Source: Spongilla lacustris (lineage: Eukaryota > Porifera > Demospongiae > Spongillida > Spongillidae). Taken from it: a DNA stretch of 64,000 bases. The first letter of the stretch is position 1, and every line of letters begins with the position of its first letter. Location of the stretch: positions 18,751,269-18,815,268 of the forward strand of contig OX442415.1 of NCBI GenBank assembly GCA_949361645.1. The letters are read 5' to 3'. Shown here one piece after another: positions 20,903 to 34,000 of this stretch. The notes beneath the pieces are model-generated. The model was not told the origin of the DNA, ran no database searches, and worked only from the letters and a program-made list of their open reading frames with translations. Made by a program: the position numbers and the translations under genes.

Positions 20903-23900
20903 ATGTATCGGTCGTTATTGATACTTCTAACGTTGAAACTGCACTGGTCTGTGTCTACGTTGACTGGCACCATATTTTTCTCAAGGTACTCAACGTGTCT
21001 AGTTAATTCGATCTTTAGAGCCTATTTTACAAATAGACCTATGTATGTGTGTATGTGTATATGTGTGTGTGTGTGTGTGTGCATGTGTGTGTGTGCGTGT
21101 ACAGCGGTATGTGTGTTAATGTGTGTGTAGGTTAACGTTTTGCGCTATGTTATACTAGTAGGTTGTTGTGAGTTAGATATGTCCGTAGTCCAAATTATGT
21201 ACATATTGTTCATTCGTGTTTGTAGAAAAATTAATTGGTCTCATTGCTGCGCGCTATGTGCAGCTATTTGACGGTGAGGGAATGAGTGAGTATGAGTGGG
21301 AAGGGGAGGTAAAGGAAGGGAAAGGAGATGAGGGGAAGGGAAGAGAGGGGAAGGGAGAGGAGGGGAACCAGAGGGAAGGGGAGAGGAGGGGCAGGGAAGG
21401 GAGAGGAGGGGAAGGGGAAGGAAGGGAGAATAGGGGAAGGGAGAGGAGGGGAGAAAGGAAGGAGGGGAGGGGAGGTGCATGGTTGTAGGAATGAAGGGTG
21501 AATGGAAGCAGTCTTCAGCTCCTCTACTATGTTTCACCTCCAAGTGTCAGTACTTAATATTACCCCTGTTACCCTTCACTCACATATTCCACACTTCACC
21601 TCCACATGTAGCACTCCGCCACACTATACATACTTACCTGATGTTATAGACCATATAAATGGTGTTGTGTACGGATCATACGATGGGTCGAGCTCCAACA
21701 CAACCGGGTAGGTGTTATATATATGGTGTGTGCAAACATCACTGGTGCGGTTGTTGTGCATTGTGGCTCTCCTTCTCCCCAACGACGCCTCCCTCTCTCT
21801 CCCTGTCTCTCTCCCACCCTCTCTCTCCCTCCCTCTGACTCCCTCCCTCTCTCCCTCCCTCTCTCTCTCCCTCCCTCTCTCTCTCCCTCCCTCTCTCTCT
21901 CCCTCCCTCTCTCTCTTCCTCCCTCTCTCTCTCTCCCTCCCTCCCTCCTTCTCTCTCTCCCTCCTTCTCTCTCTCCCTCCCTCTCTCTCCCTTCCTCCCT
22001 CTCTCCCTTCCTCCCTCTCTCCCTTCCTCCCTCTCTCCCTTTCTCCCTCTCCCTTCCTCCCTGTCTCCCTTCCTCCCTGTCTCCCTTCCTCCCTGTCTTC
22101 TTTCCTCCATCTCTGTCTCTCTCTCTCTCCCTCCCTCTCTCATGTAGATGGGGAATCCTGGACATAGCTGCTGGGTACTCCAACACCACGTTGACAGACT
22201 ATCAGCTTGCAATGGCAGCTGGTGTGCTTGAGGGGGCCCTCACCCAAAGGTAACCATGGGTGACAGCAAGCATTTTTAAGTTCAGTTGCAGTGTTAGGCT
22301 ATTAGCTTCAGTGGTGGCCAGGTATTGACTACATGTAGCTACTGCATGCATCCCTTTCTCTGCAGGGATACGTACTATGATTATGTCAATCTGAATCAAA
22401 CCTTCTTCAATGGCTGCACCGTCCATGAGATTAAGAAGGTCAAGGAATTCCTAGAGACACAGGTATTGACATATCCCCATCATCACCGATGCCTTGCAGG
22501 GTATGTGTTAAAAGATGCCCTGTGTCCACCATAGCGTACCTGGATGGTCGAGATGATATCATCTAACCAATCTGCTTACTGGTACTATGTTGGTCTCATC
22601 TACGCCCAATTTGAAGGTGCAGTGTAAGATATGCCATGATGACATCATTAATGACTAATTTGTCCATCCTATCGGAAGGTCTGATCTATGGCTACAACAT
22701 GGTGTCACCTCCAGATCAGGTTTGTATTTATAGTAATGCCACAAGTATTACATAATGCTATGCTGCATGTATACACATCGCAGCAACTTGACACCTTTGC
22801 CTTCGACTTCCTTTGTGGGAGCGGAGACTTCTGGGACATCTTGGGTTATGTGTCTCCAAGTCGTAGGCCAAACGTGGCCACCATGAGCAAGGAGGAGCTT
22901 GATGCTGTAAGTCACGACGCAGCTGTCTCGTTCATGGTGGTACTAATGTGCATATGTATGTTTACGATCACTGGTTCATGCATGTTCATCATCACTGGTA
23001 CATATACATGTATGTTTATCATCACTGGTACATGTATGTTCATCATTACATCATTATTCATTTCAGTACCTCAGCTCTGGCCACTGCTCTGCCCTGATCA
23101 AGGTCCTACCTGGCTACGAGGATGTTTTTGCAGCCCACTCCACGTAAGCACCTTTTAAAGATGTTAGCATTCCTCGCACACTCTTGTATCCTATTGTATT
23201 ATTGCCTCCTCCCTCTTCCATTTCAGGTGGGCTGAATATGCCACCATGATGAGGACATTCAAGCACTACTCCTTCAACCTCAGAGACCAGCGAGCAGGTA
23301 TGCTGGGTGGAGGGTAGGAAGGAGGGGGAGGAGTGGGGCACTGCATGTCACCCTCAAATTCAATGGACTGAGGTCCGATTTCTTGCAGCATCAAAGGTCA
23401 CCTCCTTCTCAGGCTACCCAGGCCTGCTGTCCTCCACTGATGACTACTATGTTATGGACAGGTTGGTCCATGGTGTAGGGTGGGAGGAGGTAGAGGAGGG
23501 TGTCCTGGGTGAACAGTAGGTGTATACCTGTTAGAGGGGTGTGTTCTGTAAGTCCCGGGGGGGAGTTAGGTACACAGTTTGAAAGTGGGTCATAGAAGAA
23601 CACATCTTTTAAGGGACGGGTCCTGGGGAGATGAGACCCCAGGGAGGATGGGGGAGGGTGTGTGTATTTATGACGGGTGGTGGGGGGGGGGGTGCAGCTA
23701 AGGAAGATCTATGTGTGGTCTTTAATGTGAGTAGCTGCCATTACAGTTATTGTTTGGCTACTTTCAGTGGACTGATAGTGCTTGAGACCACCAATGACGT
23801 TCTGAATAATACACTCCTTGATGCTATCACTCCGAAGGCTCTGCTATCGTGGCATCGTATGAGGCTGGCTAACTGGCTGGCAAATGGTGGAGAACAGTGG

Positions 23901-25182
23901 GCTGCTTACTTCAGTGAATACAATTCAGGTATGGAAAGGGGAGGAGGATGTGGAAAGGTCACTCTGAAGGGGTGTGGCCATCCACTGCAGGGACCTACAA
24001 TAACCAGTACATGGTTCTGGACCTAAAGAAGATCACACTCAAGTCAAATATTGGAGATGATGCCCTTTGGGTTGTGGAGCAGATACCTGGGTGAGTGTAC
24101 ATGTACAAGTGTGTGCGCAGGTATTCAGATGTAGGATGTTAATTGTCTTTCCATTTCCCAGCTATGTTGAGAGTGGGGATCAGACCTCAATCCTACGCAC
24201 AGGCTACTGGGCCTCCTACAACACTCCATTCTATGAATATGTTTACAATGTCAGCGGGTTCCCAGAACTGGTCAAGAAGTATGGACCAGAGTATTCCTAC
24301 CAGCTGGCTCCTAGGGCAAAGATCTTCCGCAGGGATGAGGCCAATGTATGTACTGAATGTGACATGCCTTCTCCCTCAAAGTGTTTACCTTGATCATGAG
24401 TTATCTGCATGCTCTTGCAGGTAACAGATCTTAAGTCATTTGGATACCTGATGCGCTCCAACAGTAATGGCTGCATGTTGACCTTTTTATTGTACTGTCA
24501 CTGTTCTCAATTAATTTCAGACTATAAACAAGATCCTTACTCGGATAAGAATCCGACAAAGGCGATATGTTCTCGTGGAGACCTCTCCCACCAGCCGTAT
24601 GCAGGCGGCTGCATTGATACCAAGGTGAAATGGAGGTGTGAGTATAGTAAGCTGACATTGTGGGTGCGGTCTTCATTTATAGATGACGGACTACAATAGT
24701 GGCTTATTGCTGACCACATATGCAGAAAGTGGCCCCACCCACCAGGTACATGTATACCCTGAGCTTCCGTATGTTACTGCATGTGCATATAAAATTATCA
24801 CTGTACACAATATGTAGTTACTATAGCATAGTGCATGTTAAGCATCTGTATTCATCTCTATGCTCATTTGTGCTGCTTTTTGCTTGATACTAATGTATTT
24901 GTATCTTGTTATAGCTACATGTACACAAGGAACAGTTATAACTAGAAATACAGAATGACTCCGAATTAATATTTGGATTGTCATGTGTGACTGACACTTC
25001 TCTGTACATTAGGGTCTTGCACCGTTTGACTGGAATGCAGTTCCACAGTTTAAAGACATTTTCCATTTTGAACAGGTATCGTATACAGCTGTATTTACTT
25101 CATTTGCATTTGCTTGTTTGCTTTTCAATAGCCCACAGTATTTGACTTTGATTTTGTGGAGATGAAGCCAGAATTTCCCTGA
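20903..25182 (+). CDS. Phospholipase B-like protein (PLBD1-type), paralogue 1
   Basis: Eighteen exons, all GT-AG and in phase: 20903-20985, 21612-21707, 22148-22249, 22366-22462, 22535-22616, 22679-22719, 22784-22906, 23067-23143, 23227-23297, 23389-23461, 23768-23928, 23991-24090, 24162-24345, 24421-24463, 24521-24624, 24683-24745, 25013-25075, 25132-25182. They give 1614 nt, 537 aa, close to the roughly 550 of animal PLBD1. Residues 1-18 are a likely signal peptide ([15 protein letters not shown]). [14 protein letters not shown] carries Cys215, the expected Ntn-hydrolase nucleophile exposed by self-cleavage. [26 protein letters not shown] and FDFVEMKPE are family landmarks. The family consists of lysosomal or secreted amide/ester hydrolases; phospholipid deacylation is known for the slime-mould member. 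The exact substrate here is not known. The start is supported by the matching exon 1 of the neighbouring paralogue. The donors of exons 5 (GTGCAG) and 14 (GTAATG) are weak. Confidence 0.88.
21055..21130. repeat. (TG)n-rich simple repeat in PLBD paralogue 1 intron 1
   Basis: TGTGTG runs with occasional CA/CG interruptions. Not coding. Confidence 0.9.
21284..21478. repeat. GGGAA/GAGG purine-strand repeat in intron 1
   Basis: Almost pure G/A strand of AGGGGAAGGGAG-type units. Frames on either strand are compositional. Confidence 0.9.
21775..22141. repeat. (CCCTCTCT)n pyrimidine repeat in intron 2
   Basis: About 365 bp of CCCTCCCTCTCTCT units fills most of intron 2 and ends just before the exon 3 acceptor, acting as an extreme polypyrimidine tract. 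Confidence 0.95.
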
Positions 25183-28084
25183 TGAAGCCAGAATACTTCA
25201 GTAGAAGTAAATCTATGCTTTAAATGTGACAATACACAGTTTCTAACAGCTGTTGTGTAGCATTGGAATGAATGTTGATAATGAAATGGAGTGATTGTAT
25301 TAATTGTCAACCATAATGCACAGTATTTTACTGGGTTTTGTGGAGATGGAACCAGAAATTATAACAGTACAGATCTGTCATAGTAAATTTTGCTCCAGGG
25401 AAATAATGATCTGGTAATTGGTTACCAAAATTTGTCTGATATGATGTCAAAAATTCCCCAACCAGTTAATTCTCTTGTATGCAAGGTACGTTATTCATTA
25501 CACCTCCGGCAAACATTTCAGAAAACAATATAACCGAATGTTGACAGGTGATGTAAATGGAGTGATTAAAATTGAGAGAGCAATAGATGATCTAAGGATG
25601 GGCTAAAAGGGGATCAGCGGAAGTTGTTGTAAGGGTTGGAAAAAAATTGTACAAAAAGGATGAAGGTATAAATAATTGTTATGCATTACTTAAATCCTAT
25701 AGTAAAGTACCACATTTGACCATACCATTCAGGCAAAGTCAGTGCATGGTCATCAGCTTTTTTGTAAGTGCGGGGCAGCATATATACATGTACATAGATG
25801 AGCTCCAATCAGCAATGAATCAAAAAAGGCTTCAAGTTAAAAGACCCGGCAATTTGGACCATGCAATGAATGTTTCTTATAGCTTTATTATGTGTTTCGT
25901 ACTTTAAGTACAAATTTAAATGTCTAGTCATTAATAGGATTATAGCTTGTAAACTGTTAATAAAGAAATGTTTGTATTTAATCGGTACAATTTGCATTGG
26001 AGGAGCCACCACAAAGATATATGTATTAGAAACTCTTCCAAAAGTAATTTTTTTTTTTTTTCTAAATGAAAGAATACTATCAGATGCCATTTGATTTTAC
26101 ACTAGTACTGTATGTACATGCTTATATGACTACAGGTATAACAATATGTATAAGTGCCCTCTAAATATGAGTGACTTGCATCATGTGTGCTTAGTGTTCA
26201 CATTCTGCTATGCTACATGTATGAATTACCTTTTAATCTACATGAGGATTCTGTTTATGAAAAAACAAATGCAGTGCACGTGTGAAATTAAACAGAGTGC
26301 CCACCTACTTCACGTTATGTATGTGCAAATGACGATAATCTAATGAACATGTGCATGTTCCCATCTGTACAGGTTTCCACTAGTGTGCGAGATGCTTTAT
26401 TATGCGTATGCATCTCAGATAATGTATATTAGTGCTATGAAAACTTACGAGGTCTTACGTTTTTGTTTGCACAGCACATATATATATTACTATTATTCCA
26501 TACAGTCTTGAACATTAGTGCCGAAATGGAATCATACTGATCACAAATATATATGTTGGAAAGTTCCGGATCACTTGGTTGGGAAATGGTTATGCATTAA
26601 GACCGACATTTGAGCTCAACACATCTTGAGTAGCTTTGACCCCGAGTTTGACACTTACAATTACATTTAATTGTTAATGTCCTAGGGAAATTTTGGTACA
26701 TGCAGACACCATTTCAGGTGCATCATCAGTATATTGATAGTTATTGACTCCATTGTCAAGAGTGCGTGCAATAACTATGGAGGGCAAGCTGCTGAGCTAT
26801 TGTTTGTCCCTAGCCTCTGACCCCAGTGTGTGCAAATTAAGGTTTTTGGCCAGTTAGGCTGGCATGCAAAAAAATTGCATTGCATGCATCAAGCAGCTTC
26901 TGTTGTTCGGTATACACATAAATATTGTTGTTCAAAGGGCTTGCTGCAAAGAAACACTTGCATAAATTCCACAGTGGACACCTTGGGGTCCAAAGATGCA
27001 ATCTGGGGGTGCAGCAGTCCAACCCAGATATACGGTGTCTGTAAAGAGATCGAGAACTTGGTGAAAGAATGCCATCTCTATGCTGAAACTGCCATTACAT
27101 GTACTCAGAAGGAATATAATCCATCCAGTGGTAGCTTGAATTGACTTGGCATTGGGTATGCCTTCATCCAGCATGTAGATTAATCACCTGACACTAAATT
27201 ACTTTCAGGTACTGAGTAGGCCCAGGATGTCGATTGTAACACATTGCAACAGCTTAAAATGGCTGAAGACCAAAACTCTGCTTAGGAGCAGCATGCAATA
27301 CAATCCTAACATCCAATGTCCTTGCCAATAGTTAAAAATAAAATAAAAATTGTGCTTCATTAATGTCTTTATCCTGACATACCTATGAATGTCATTAAGT
27401 GTAATTACTCCATCGTGTAGTTCTTACAAGACTGTATACTAGCTCCTCCCAAACATGATCTCACACCTCTTACCCCAATGAACATGCAAAAATGGTTTGT
27501 AACGTGGCTGTTCCTTCATTTATAATAACCTGATAGTTCTAACTGAAATGTGTCTTTGTAAGCAAGAAAGCTAAGCATCAGTGATAACCTATAGCTAATG
27601 CTGTGGAATAAAATATTTTGTTAGCTGTTCTTCATGCACATTATCAGTTCACATTATGTGCATTATGGTCTAACTTATTGTTAGTATTTTTGTAACACTT
27701 TAATCTTATATATTAGTTTTATTTTATTTTAAGAAAACGGTAGGATTAAAATTTACATGTTCTTTATATGTGGTTGGGTTTTTTTTTTTTCCGTTTAGCT
27801 CATTCTATGCATATCCTCATTTGATTACTGTAGCAGGTAGGGAAAAATTCATTCACATTGCACATGATCGTCATTTCATCATTCTCGATTGTTGGCGAAG
27901 CCCGGCTACCCTCGTGTTTGTACAAGACGGGATGTTGGTGCTTCACCGGATAAAAATAGATTGCACATCCAATAGTACTGTAACTTTACAATACGTCATG
28001 TTGTCAATCAAATGGGCGTGCACGTGCGTCAAATTAGAATTATTAAAAAATTATTGTTTCTTCACTCTGCATCTGATCTGATCG
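25183..28084. other. Intergenic region between the PLBD paralogues
   Basis: Holds the 3' flank of paralogue 1 (an AATAAA at 25959-25964 is a candidate but distant) and the promoter of paralogue 2. Open frames near 26830-27174 on both strands have no domain that I recognise. Otherwise AT-rich unique sequence. Confidence 0.45.
25318..25366 (+). pseudogene. Decayed duplicate of PLBD last exon
   Basis: CACAGTATTTTACTGGGTTT followed by TGTGGAGATGGAACCAGAAAT parallels the true exon 18 at 25134-25175 with several differences. It sits about 140 bp past the stop. The preceding 25182-25201 repeats GATGAAGCCAGAAT. This looks like a partial tandem duplication of the gene's 3' end. Confidence 0.65.
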
Positions 28085-31000
28085 ATGTTGTTGTTATTTG
28101 CTCTCTTTGCCGGCGTTGCGTCTCTCTGCGAAGCAACTGTATCTACTGGCACAGTGTACCTAAACGATTCGAGGTAAAGTACTATTCCGCTACGTAGTCC
28201 CGAAGCTTCTATTAATAGATAGAGCTCTCTAATTTGTTCATTTCGCACGCAGAGGCTGGGTGTACACGTTTATCCCAGGTGTGGAAGACAAAGTGAACGG
28301 TGTAGCGTATGGATCATTCAACAGATCCATCAACCAAACTGGGTGAGCTTTTTATACGACGTCTGTCGTAAACCGTAGATATTTACTTTAAAATATCTAT
28401 GCGTAAACTAAAACCTTATCTATTGAGGCTACCCTGCCGGTCTGTAAATCTCTGGCTAGGGGTCTAGGGCTAAACCAGCCGCGCGTTTCTGTGTACAAAT
28501 AAAAGCGCATGTATGCTTATGTACAGTACGTGTTAAATACAGGTACAATGTCTATAAACTCATAACTCGACATTGAATGTACATGTTCTTAAAAAATACC
28601 CGTGTGCATCTTCATGACTCATTTCGTATGCATGCTAGTGATTTCATGTACATGTGCTTTGGTTCCAAATAAAAAACATACCAGTTTGTGCAGCATGAAT
28701 GCAAAGCTCTGCCTCATTAATACAATCCTTGTCATACAAAGATTAAGAAAGAAATTTGCTTCTTAGTTCCCAGCCCCAAAACAACACACAACCAACTATT
28801 TCTGATAATCCACTGTTGACCCAACCGCCAAACTTGTTTCAGATAATTGGCTTTGAGAGCACCTGAGTGCAAATTGGCCATATGCAAGAACAAATTTAAA
28901 GCCAGCCATTAAAAAAAAATGGGGACTCCTAATATTTGCTAATGTGGACCCATGCAACATCATATTCTACTGTGCACTGAGAAAAGAGAATCCTTTTTTA
29001 AGTACAATGCACATGTACGTCCTAAATATAATGAAGGGAGAAGAGGAGGAAGGTAAGTAAGAGGGAGAGGAGGGAAGTTGTCTGACCATGTGAGGGAGGA
29101 ACTATAAGTAGCCATACAGATGTATATATTAATGTCTGGTGTGTGATATATGAAGATTACATGCATGCCAATGTACTTCTCCCTCCCTCCACAGGTGGGG
29201 AGTGCTGAACGTAGCTGCAGGGTATTCTTCCTCTAGAACTTACCAAGATGAGCAGGTTATGGCAGCAGTTGGGATACTGGAGGGTGCCCTCACACAGAGG
29301 TACATGTAGGGGGAGGGGTACTCACCATCACAGCCCTCATCCCCATGTGTGGTTGCCTTGCTGCATCAGTGAGATCTACTTTGCATACCGGAACATGTAC
29401 TATGCTGATTACAGCAACACATCGTCTGCTCGGGTCATGAAAGTGAAAGAGTTCTTTGAAAGTCAGGTGGGCTCTATATGGATGTATCTACCCATTTTCT
29501 TGTACATGTAAATGTTTAGCAGATAGAACATGTACTTACATATCTTTCCTGTTGGTACATGTGTTTGGTTTGATTGCATGTACATGTAGCGTAAGTGGAT
29601 GGAGGGGATGATTGCATCCAACAAGTCCACAAACTGGTACTACATGAACCTCATCTACGCCCAGTTCCAAGGTAAAAACGATATGAAATCAGCTGAGCCC
29701 TTAGCCCACCCCCTCCTTACAATGTGTTTGCTCACTTCCAGGTCTTATAGAGGGCTACACCCTGACTGCCCCACCTGATCAGGTTTGTATACATCCGCTG
29801 TGACATTAAATAGTGTACATCCTCCTCCTCCTCCTCCTCCCCCTCCTCCTCCTCCCCCTCCTCCTCCTCCCCCTCCTCCTCCTCCCCCTCCTCCTCCTCC
29901 TTCCCTCCTCATCCTTCCCTCCTCATCCTTCCCTTCCCCATCCTCTCCTCCTCCTCCTCTTTTGTAGAAATTAGACACATTTGCCTTCGATTTGCTTGGT
30001 GCAACTGGGGACTTGTCAGACATTATCGAATTTCTCTTCCCTGAAGAGAGGCGGAGCCTTGAGAAAATGAGCAAGGATGAAGTGGACTCTGTAAGTCACC
30101 TCTGAAGCATGACATGTTGACATTCATGATGCAATGGAATTCAGTCATCCCTGAAGCACACCATGAATAATAACATGCTATAGGCTTTAAGGTCAAACAT
30201 TATTATTCGACACACTCAGATTTAATCCTCAAAATGGGTGTGCTGTGATTTAATGGGCCGGGGCAGCCAACCTTAACCTGTGCATGTATATACATGTACA
30301 TGTATGAGTGAACAATTCATGAGAAATTAAATTAAGGTTTCTTACGTACATCAGCCTACATGTATATGTACACTAACTGCAGTTCAATAGTACATGTGCA
30401 TGCTGTACGTGCACAATAATCACATCAAATTGATATTCTTGCCCCCTAAATACATGTGCATACATATCCGTATATACATGTACATTCTGTAATGTTAGCA
30501 CAATCCACTTTAACACAGCTAAAAACAGTTTATTTATAAGGACAAGGTGTTGCATGTAAGTACGTGTATCCACTGCATGGCTTGCGGCTGTCCTTTGGTG
30601 AGCATGCTGGGCATATTATCCATCATCTATCAGAACGAGCCTATGGCCTTCAAAGCATAACACCTCGGACTTTTGTGTAGCCATATTGTGATGTCACTAG
30701 CTTAAGCTATGATCCTTGATTGAAGGAAGGCTCAGTTGTTAGTAATGAACTGATCACTTCATGTTACACATGTACTCCATTTAGCCTGAAAATGGAGTCT
30801 AGGAGTGTCCAGTGCATGGATCGCTGATATGCATCAGCTAATAGGTACAGCATCCTTGCACTGCTGCCACTTAACATTTATGATTAGATCACCTGATGTT
30901 GTATCATATTGGGTTTCGTGTATTTAAAAAAAATGATTGTATTGATGCAGTTCGTGAAATCTGGGACTCATGTGGTGATGAACCATTCAACAAGTGACCA

Positions 31001-34000
31001 ATGTGTTGCATGTGGTGGCAAATCTGAGCAACTTGTATGTTAGCTAGTATTCATCATCATATATGTTCATCATCACTGGTACATGTATGTTCATCATCAC
31101 TGGTACATGTACGTTCATCATCACTGGTACAAGTATGTTAAACTTATCATTTACATCATTGCTCATTTCAGTACCTGAACTCTGGCCACTGCTCTGCCCT
31201 GATCAAGGTCCTACCTGGCTACGAGGATGTGTTTGCATCTCACTCCACGTACGTACACAACATAGCAGCTTATTGATATTGCTTTTTGTGTCATCATTGA
31301 ATGTGTGCACTGATTATATACCCCCATTGTATTTATAGCTGGACCGAATATGCATCCATGCTGAGGATATTTAAACATTATGCCTTCAACCTACAAGACA
31401 AGAATGCAGGTACATACATGTACCTATGGATGAGTATGTACATATCTACATGTGTATGTGTACATACATTGTACATGTGTACATCCAGGTGTATGTAGAT
31501 GAGTGTGTTGAGTGTGATTGTGTACATGTATGTGTGTACATGCGTACACTGTATAAGTGTGTACATTGTGTATGTGTGTACATGCACACATATGTGTGTA
31601 CATGCACACATATATGTGTACATGCACACATATGTGTGTACATGTGTATGTTACTACATTGTACATGTGTACATGTAATGTACATGTGTATGTAGATGAG
31701 TGTTGAGTGTGATTGTGTACATGTACGTGTGTACATGCGTACACTGTATACGTGTGTATGTGTGTTTGAGTGTGTACATGTGTATGTGTACATGCGTATG
31801 TGTGTACATGTGTATGTGTACATGTGTATGTGTACATGCGTATGTGTGTACATGTGTATGTGTACATGTGTATGTGTACATGCGTATGTGTGTACATGTG
31901 TATGTGTACATGCGTATGTGTGTACATGCGTATGTGTTTACATGCGTATGTGTTGTGTACCTGAGTATGTGTAATTGTGTGGGGTCAAGCGGTTGTGCTC
32001 AGTTGGCATCACAGCTGGCAATCACCTGCTCCAAGCCAAACCTATATGGCAGACTTTAAACACCTGCCGTATGCTGTCAGTAGCATCGGCCAACTTGCTT
32101 ACTATATATTTATATATATATATATATAGTGTATGGGACGGTTTTTGAGAAAATCCTTTGCATTTGGATCATTATAACTTCACAAGGGTTAACGCTATTA
32201 ACTTCGTTTTTTTTTTTTTTTTTAAATACTTCGTAGCACACCATTTCTCTAAGGTAAAATACATTTACGGATCTTGTACTTGCTCCATGCCAGTTTTGCA
32301 ACATTCGTAAAAAACGCAAACAAGTCACATGATAGTGTTGTTTTCTGAAGTGTGGAGATATTCTAGAAAACAGAATATTTTGGTTTTCTACTCTCTTTGT
32401 GACAAGCTGCACTGCTGAAAGTTGAGGGGGAAAAACCTGTGGTTATAGAAATCAGTTTCTGATAATCATTTGGATGTTTTAATTTACTATTTGTATGCTA
32501 TAAGTATACATCTATAATATCTCAAAATTTGCTTTAAGTTTTATCATACAGGTGATTGTAATCTCTGTGACATTAAGCAAAGTTTCTTATTATTAGGATA
32601 CGTCACTACTGCTTGCATTAATAATACATGTACATGTACATTGTGCATGTATGGTGTATGCTTTAAAGGCTTACTACCTTTGGCTTTTACACCCGCTTGG
32701 AGGAGTAAAAAGCCTGATATAGCTCTTTTTTCAGCGATTTTGCTGGAGCGCTGTGTTGCAATAGTAATAGTCTGTTGTACTGAAACTTCATGGTTTTTAT
32801 GCTTTCTAATATTGGTACAGTACTTTCAGGTAGGCCTGTGAGGTTTGAAAAAGAACCCAATTAAGGACACACCTGCTACTGCAGCAGATGTTATTCAAAA
32901 TAACATCACTGTTTTGACATCAGAGTGGACAAGAGTTGCACTCCATTACTGTTGGGGGCGTGTACCTCAAATTGGTATCACATGTACTGTAGGTGTTGTA
33001 CGTGTACTTGTAAAGAAAAATTTGAGGCCTTAACTTTAATTGGTTCGGTCTCCAGTCACATAGAAAAACACTTGAACATAAGCTTGTTCATTAATAACAC
33101 AAATGAGTCATGTGATAACATTAGTGTCATATGCATTATGCAGAAATAAGTGATTCAAAAAATATAATTTGTATCCTTATAGCATATGATATTGTATAAC
33201 TAATTTGAGATTTTTGGTTTTCTACTCTTTTGTGATAAGTACTACTGTAACAACTACTCAATGCAAACATATTTGACAGTAATGAATGTGCAAACGTTTC
33301 TCTGAGCAGCAACAAATGTGGTCAATGAGTATCTGAAACACCTTCTTACATTTATCGCATCCGAATTAGATATCCCCCATTGATACATAAGAAAGGGAGC
33401 GAAAGTGTCATTGTCTCTAGGAAAGAGAATTTATCAAGGCTTTCTCACTGAGTTGATCAATTGCTCTGCCTCTTCTTATCAGAGTATCATAAAAATGACA
33501 TCATTGGATTTTGCTACCTTAGCTGCAACCTGTATGGAAGAAACAAAACTGTGTAACTTTGTTATTTAGAACGTCGTATTTGATTTGAATACAATGGATT
33601 TTCAACTACATGTATGAAGATATCATTTATTACTGAGACAATGGGAGAGAAAGCAATCAATTTCTTTACCTGGTCCTGATGGTGCCTCTTATACATGTAC
33701 CACACATACTTAGACAGTCCAATATACATCCATCCTGCAAATCTTCATCACGAGATGTACACAAATGTACTATTTAAAATGAAATGAATACGTTTAAAGC
33801 CATTGAAAATAAATAAATAGGTAGTACCTTGAGAACAGCACTCAGTGCGTCAGAGCTTAGATCAGAGTTTGAGATGTGCTTAACAGCCTTGCTCTCTCCA
33901 GAGTCAATGTACCAATACGCAATGGCACGAAGTAAGGAAAACCTATCTTCTCGAACAGTATACTTTGAGTAAGAATGTTGCCTAGCACAGTGTAAAGACC

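Noticed and set aside
21644..22253. Ser/Leu/Pro and Arg/Glu/Gly frames
   Set aside because: Pure CCCTCTCT repeat in PLBD intron 2. The real coding parts are exons 2 and 3 at its borders.
24461..24470. GC-AG donor after AGTAATG in exon 14 of PLBD gene 1
   Set aside because: A GT donor six bases upstream gives the same 43-nt exon length as the paralogue and restores the expected NNYK junction.
26830..27174. Overlapping plus and minus frames as small genes or a DDE relic
   Set aside because: Weak resemblance only. No motif order that I could defend on either strand.
29745..30074. Poly-Gly/poly-Pro frames
   Set aside because: Produced by the CCT repeat ahead of exon 7. The plus strand there is intron plus exon 7.
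31378..32059. Many overlapping open frames in PLBD intron 9
   Set aside because: All come from the ACATGTGTATGTGT repeat and change frame with unit counts.
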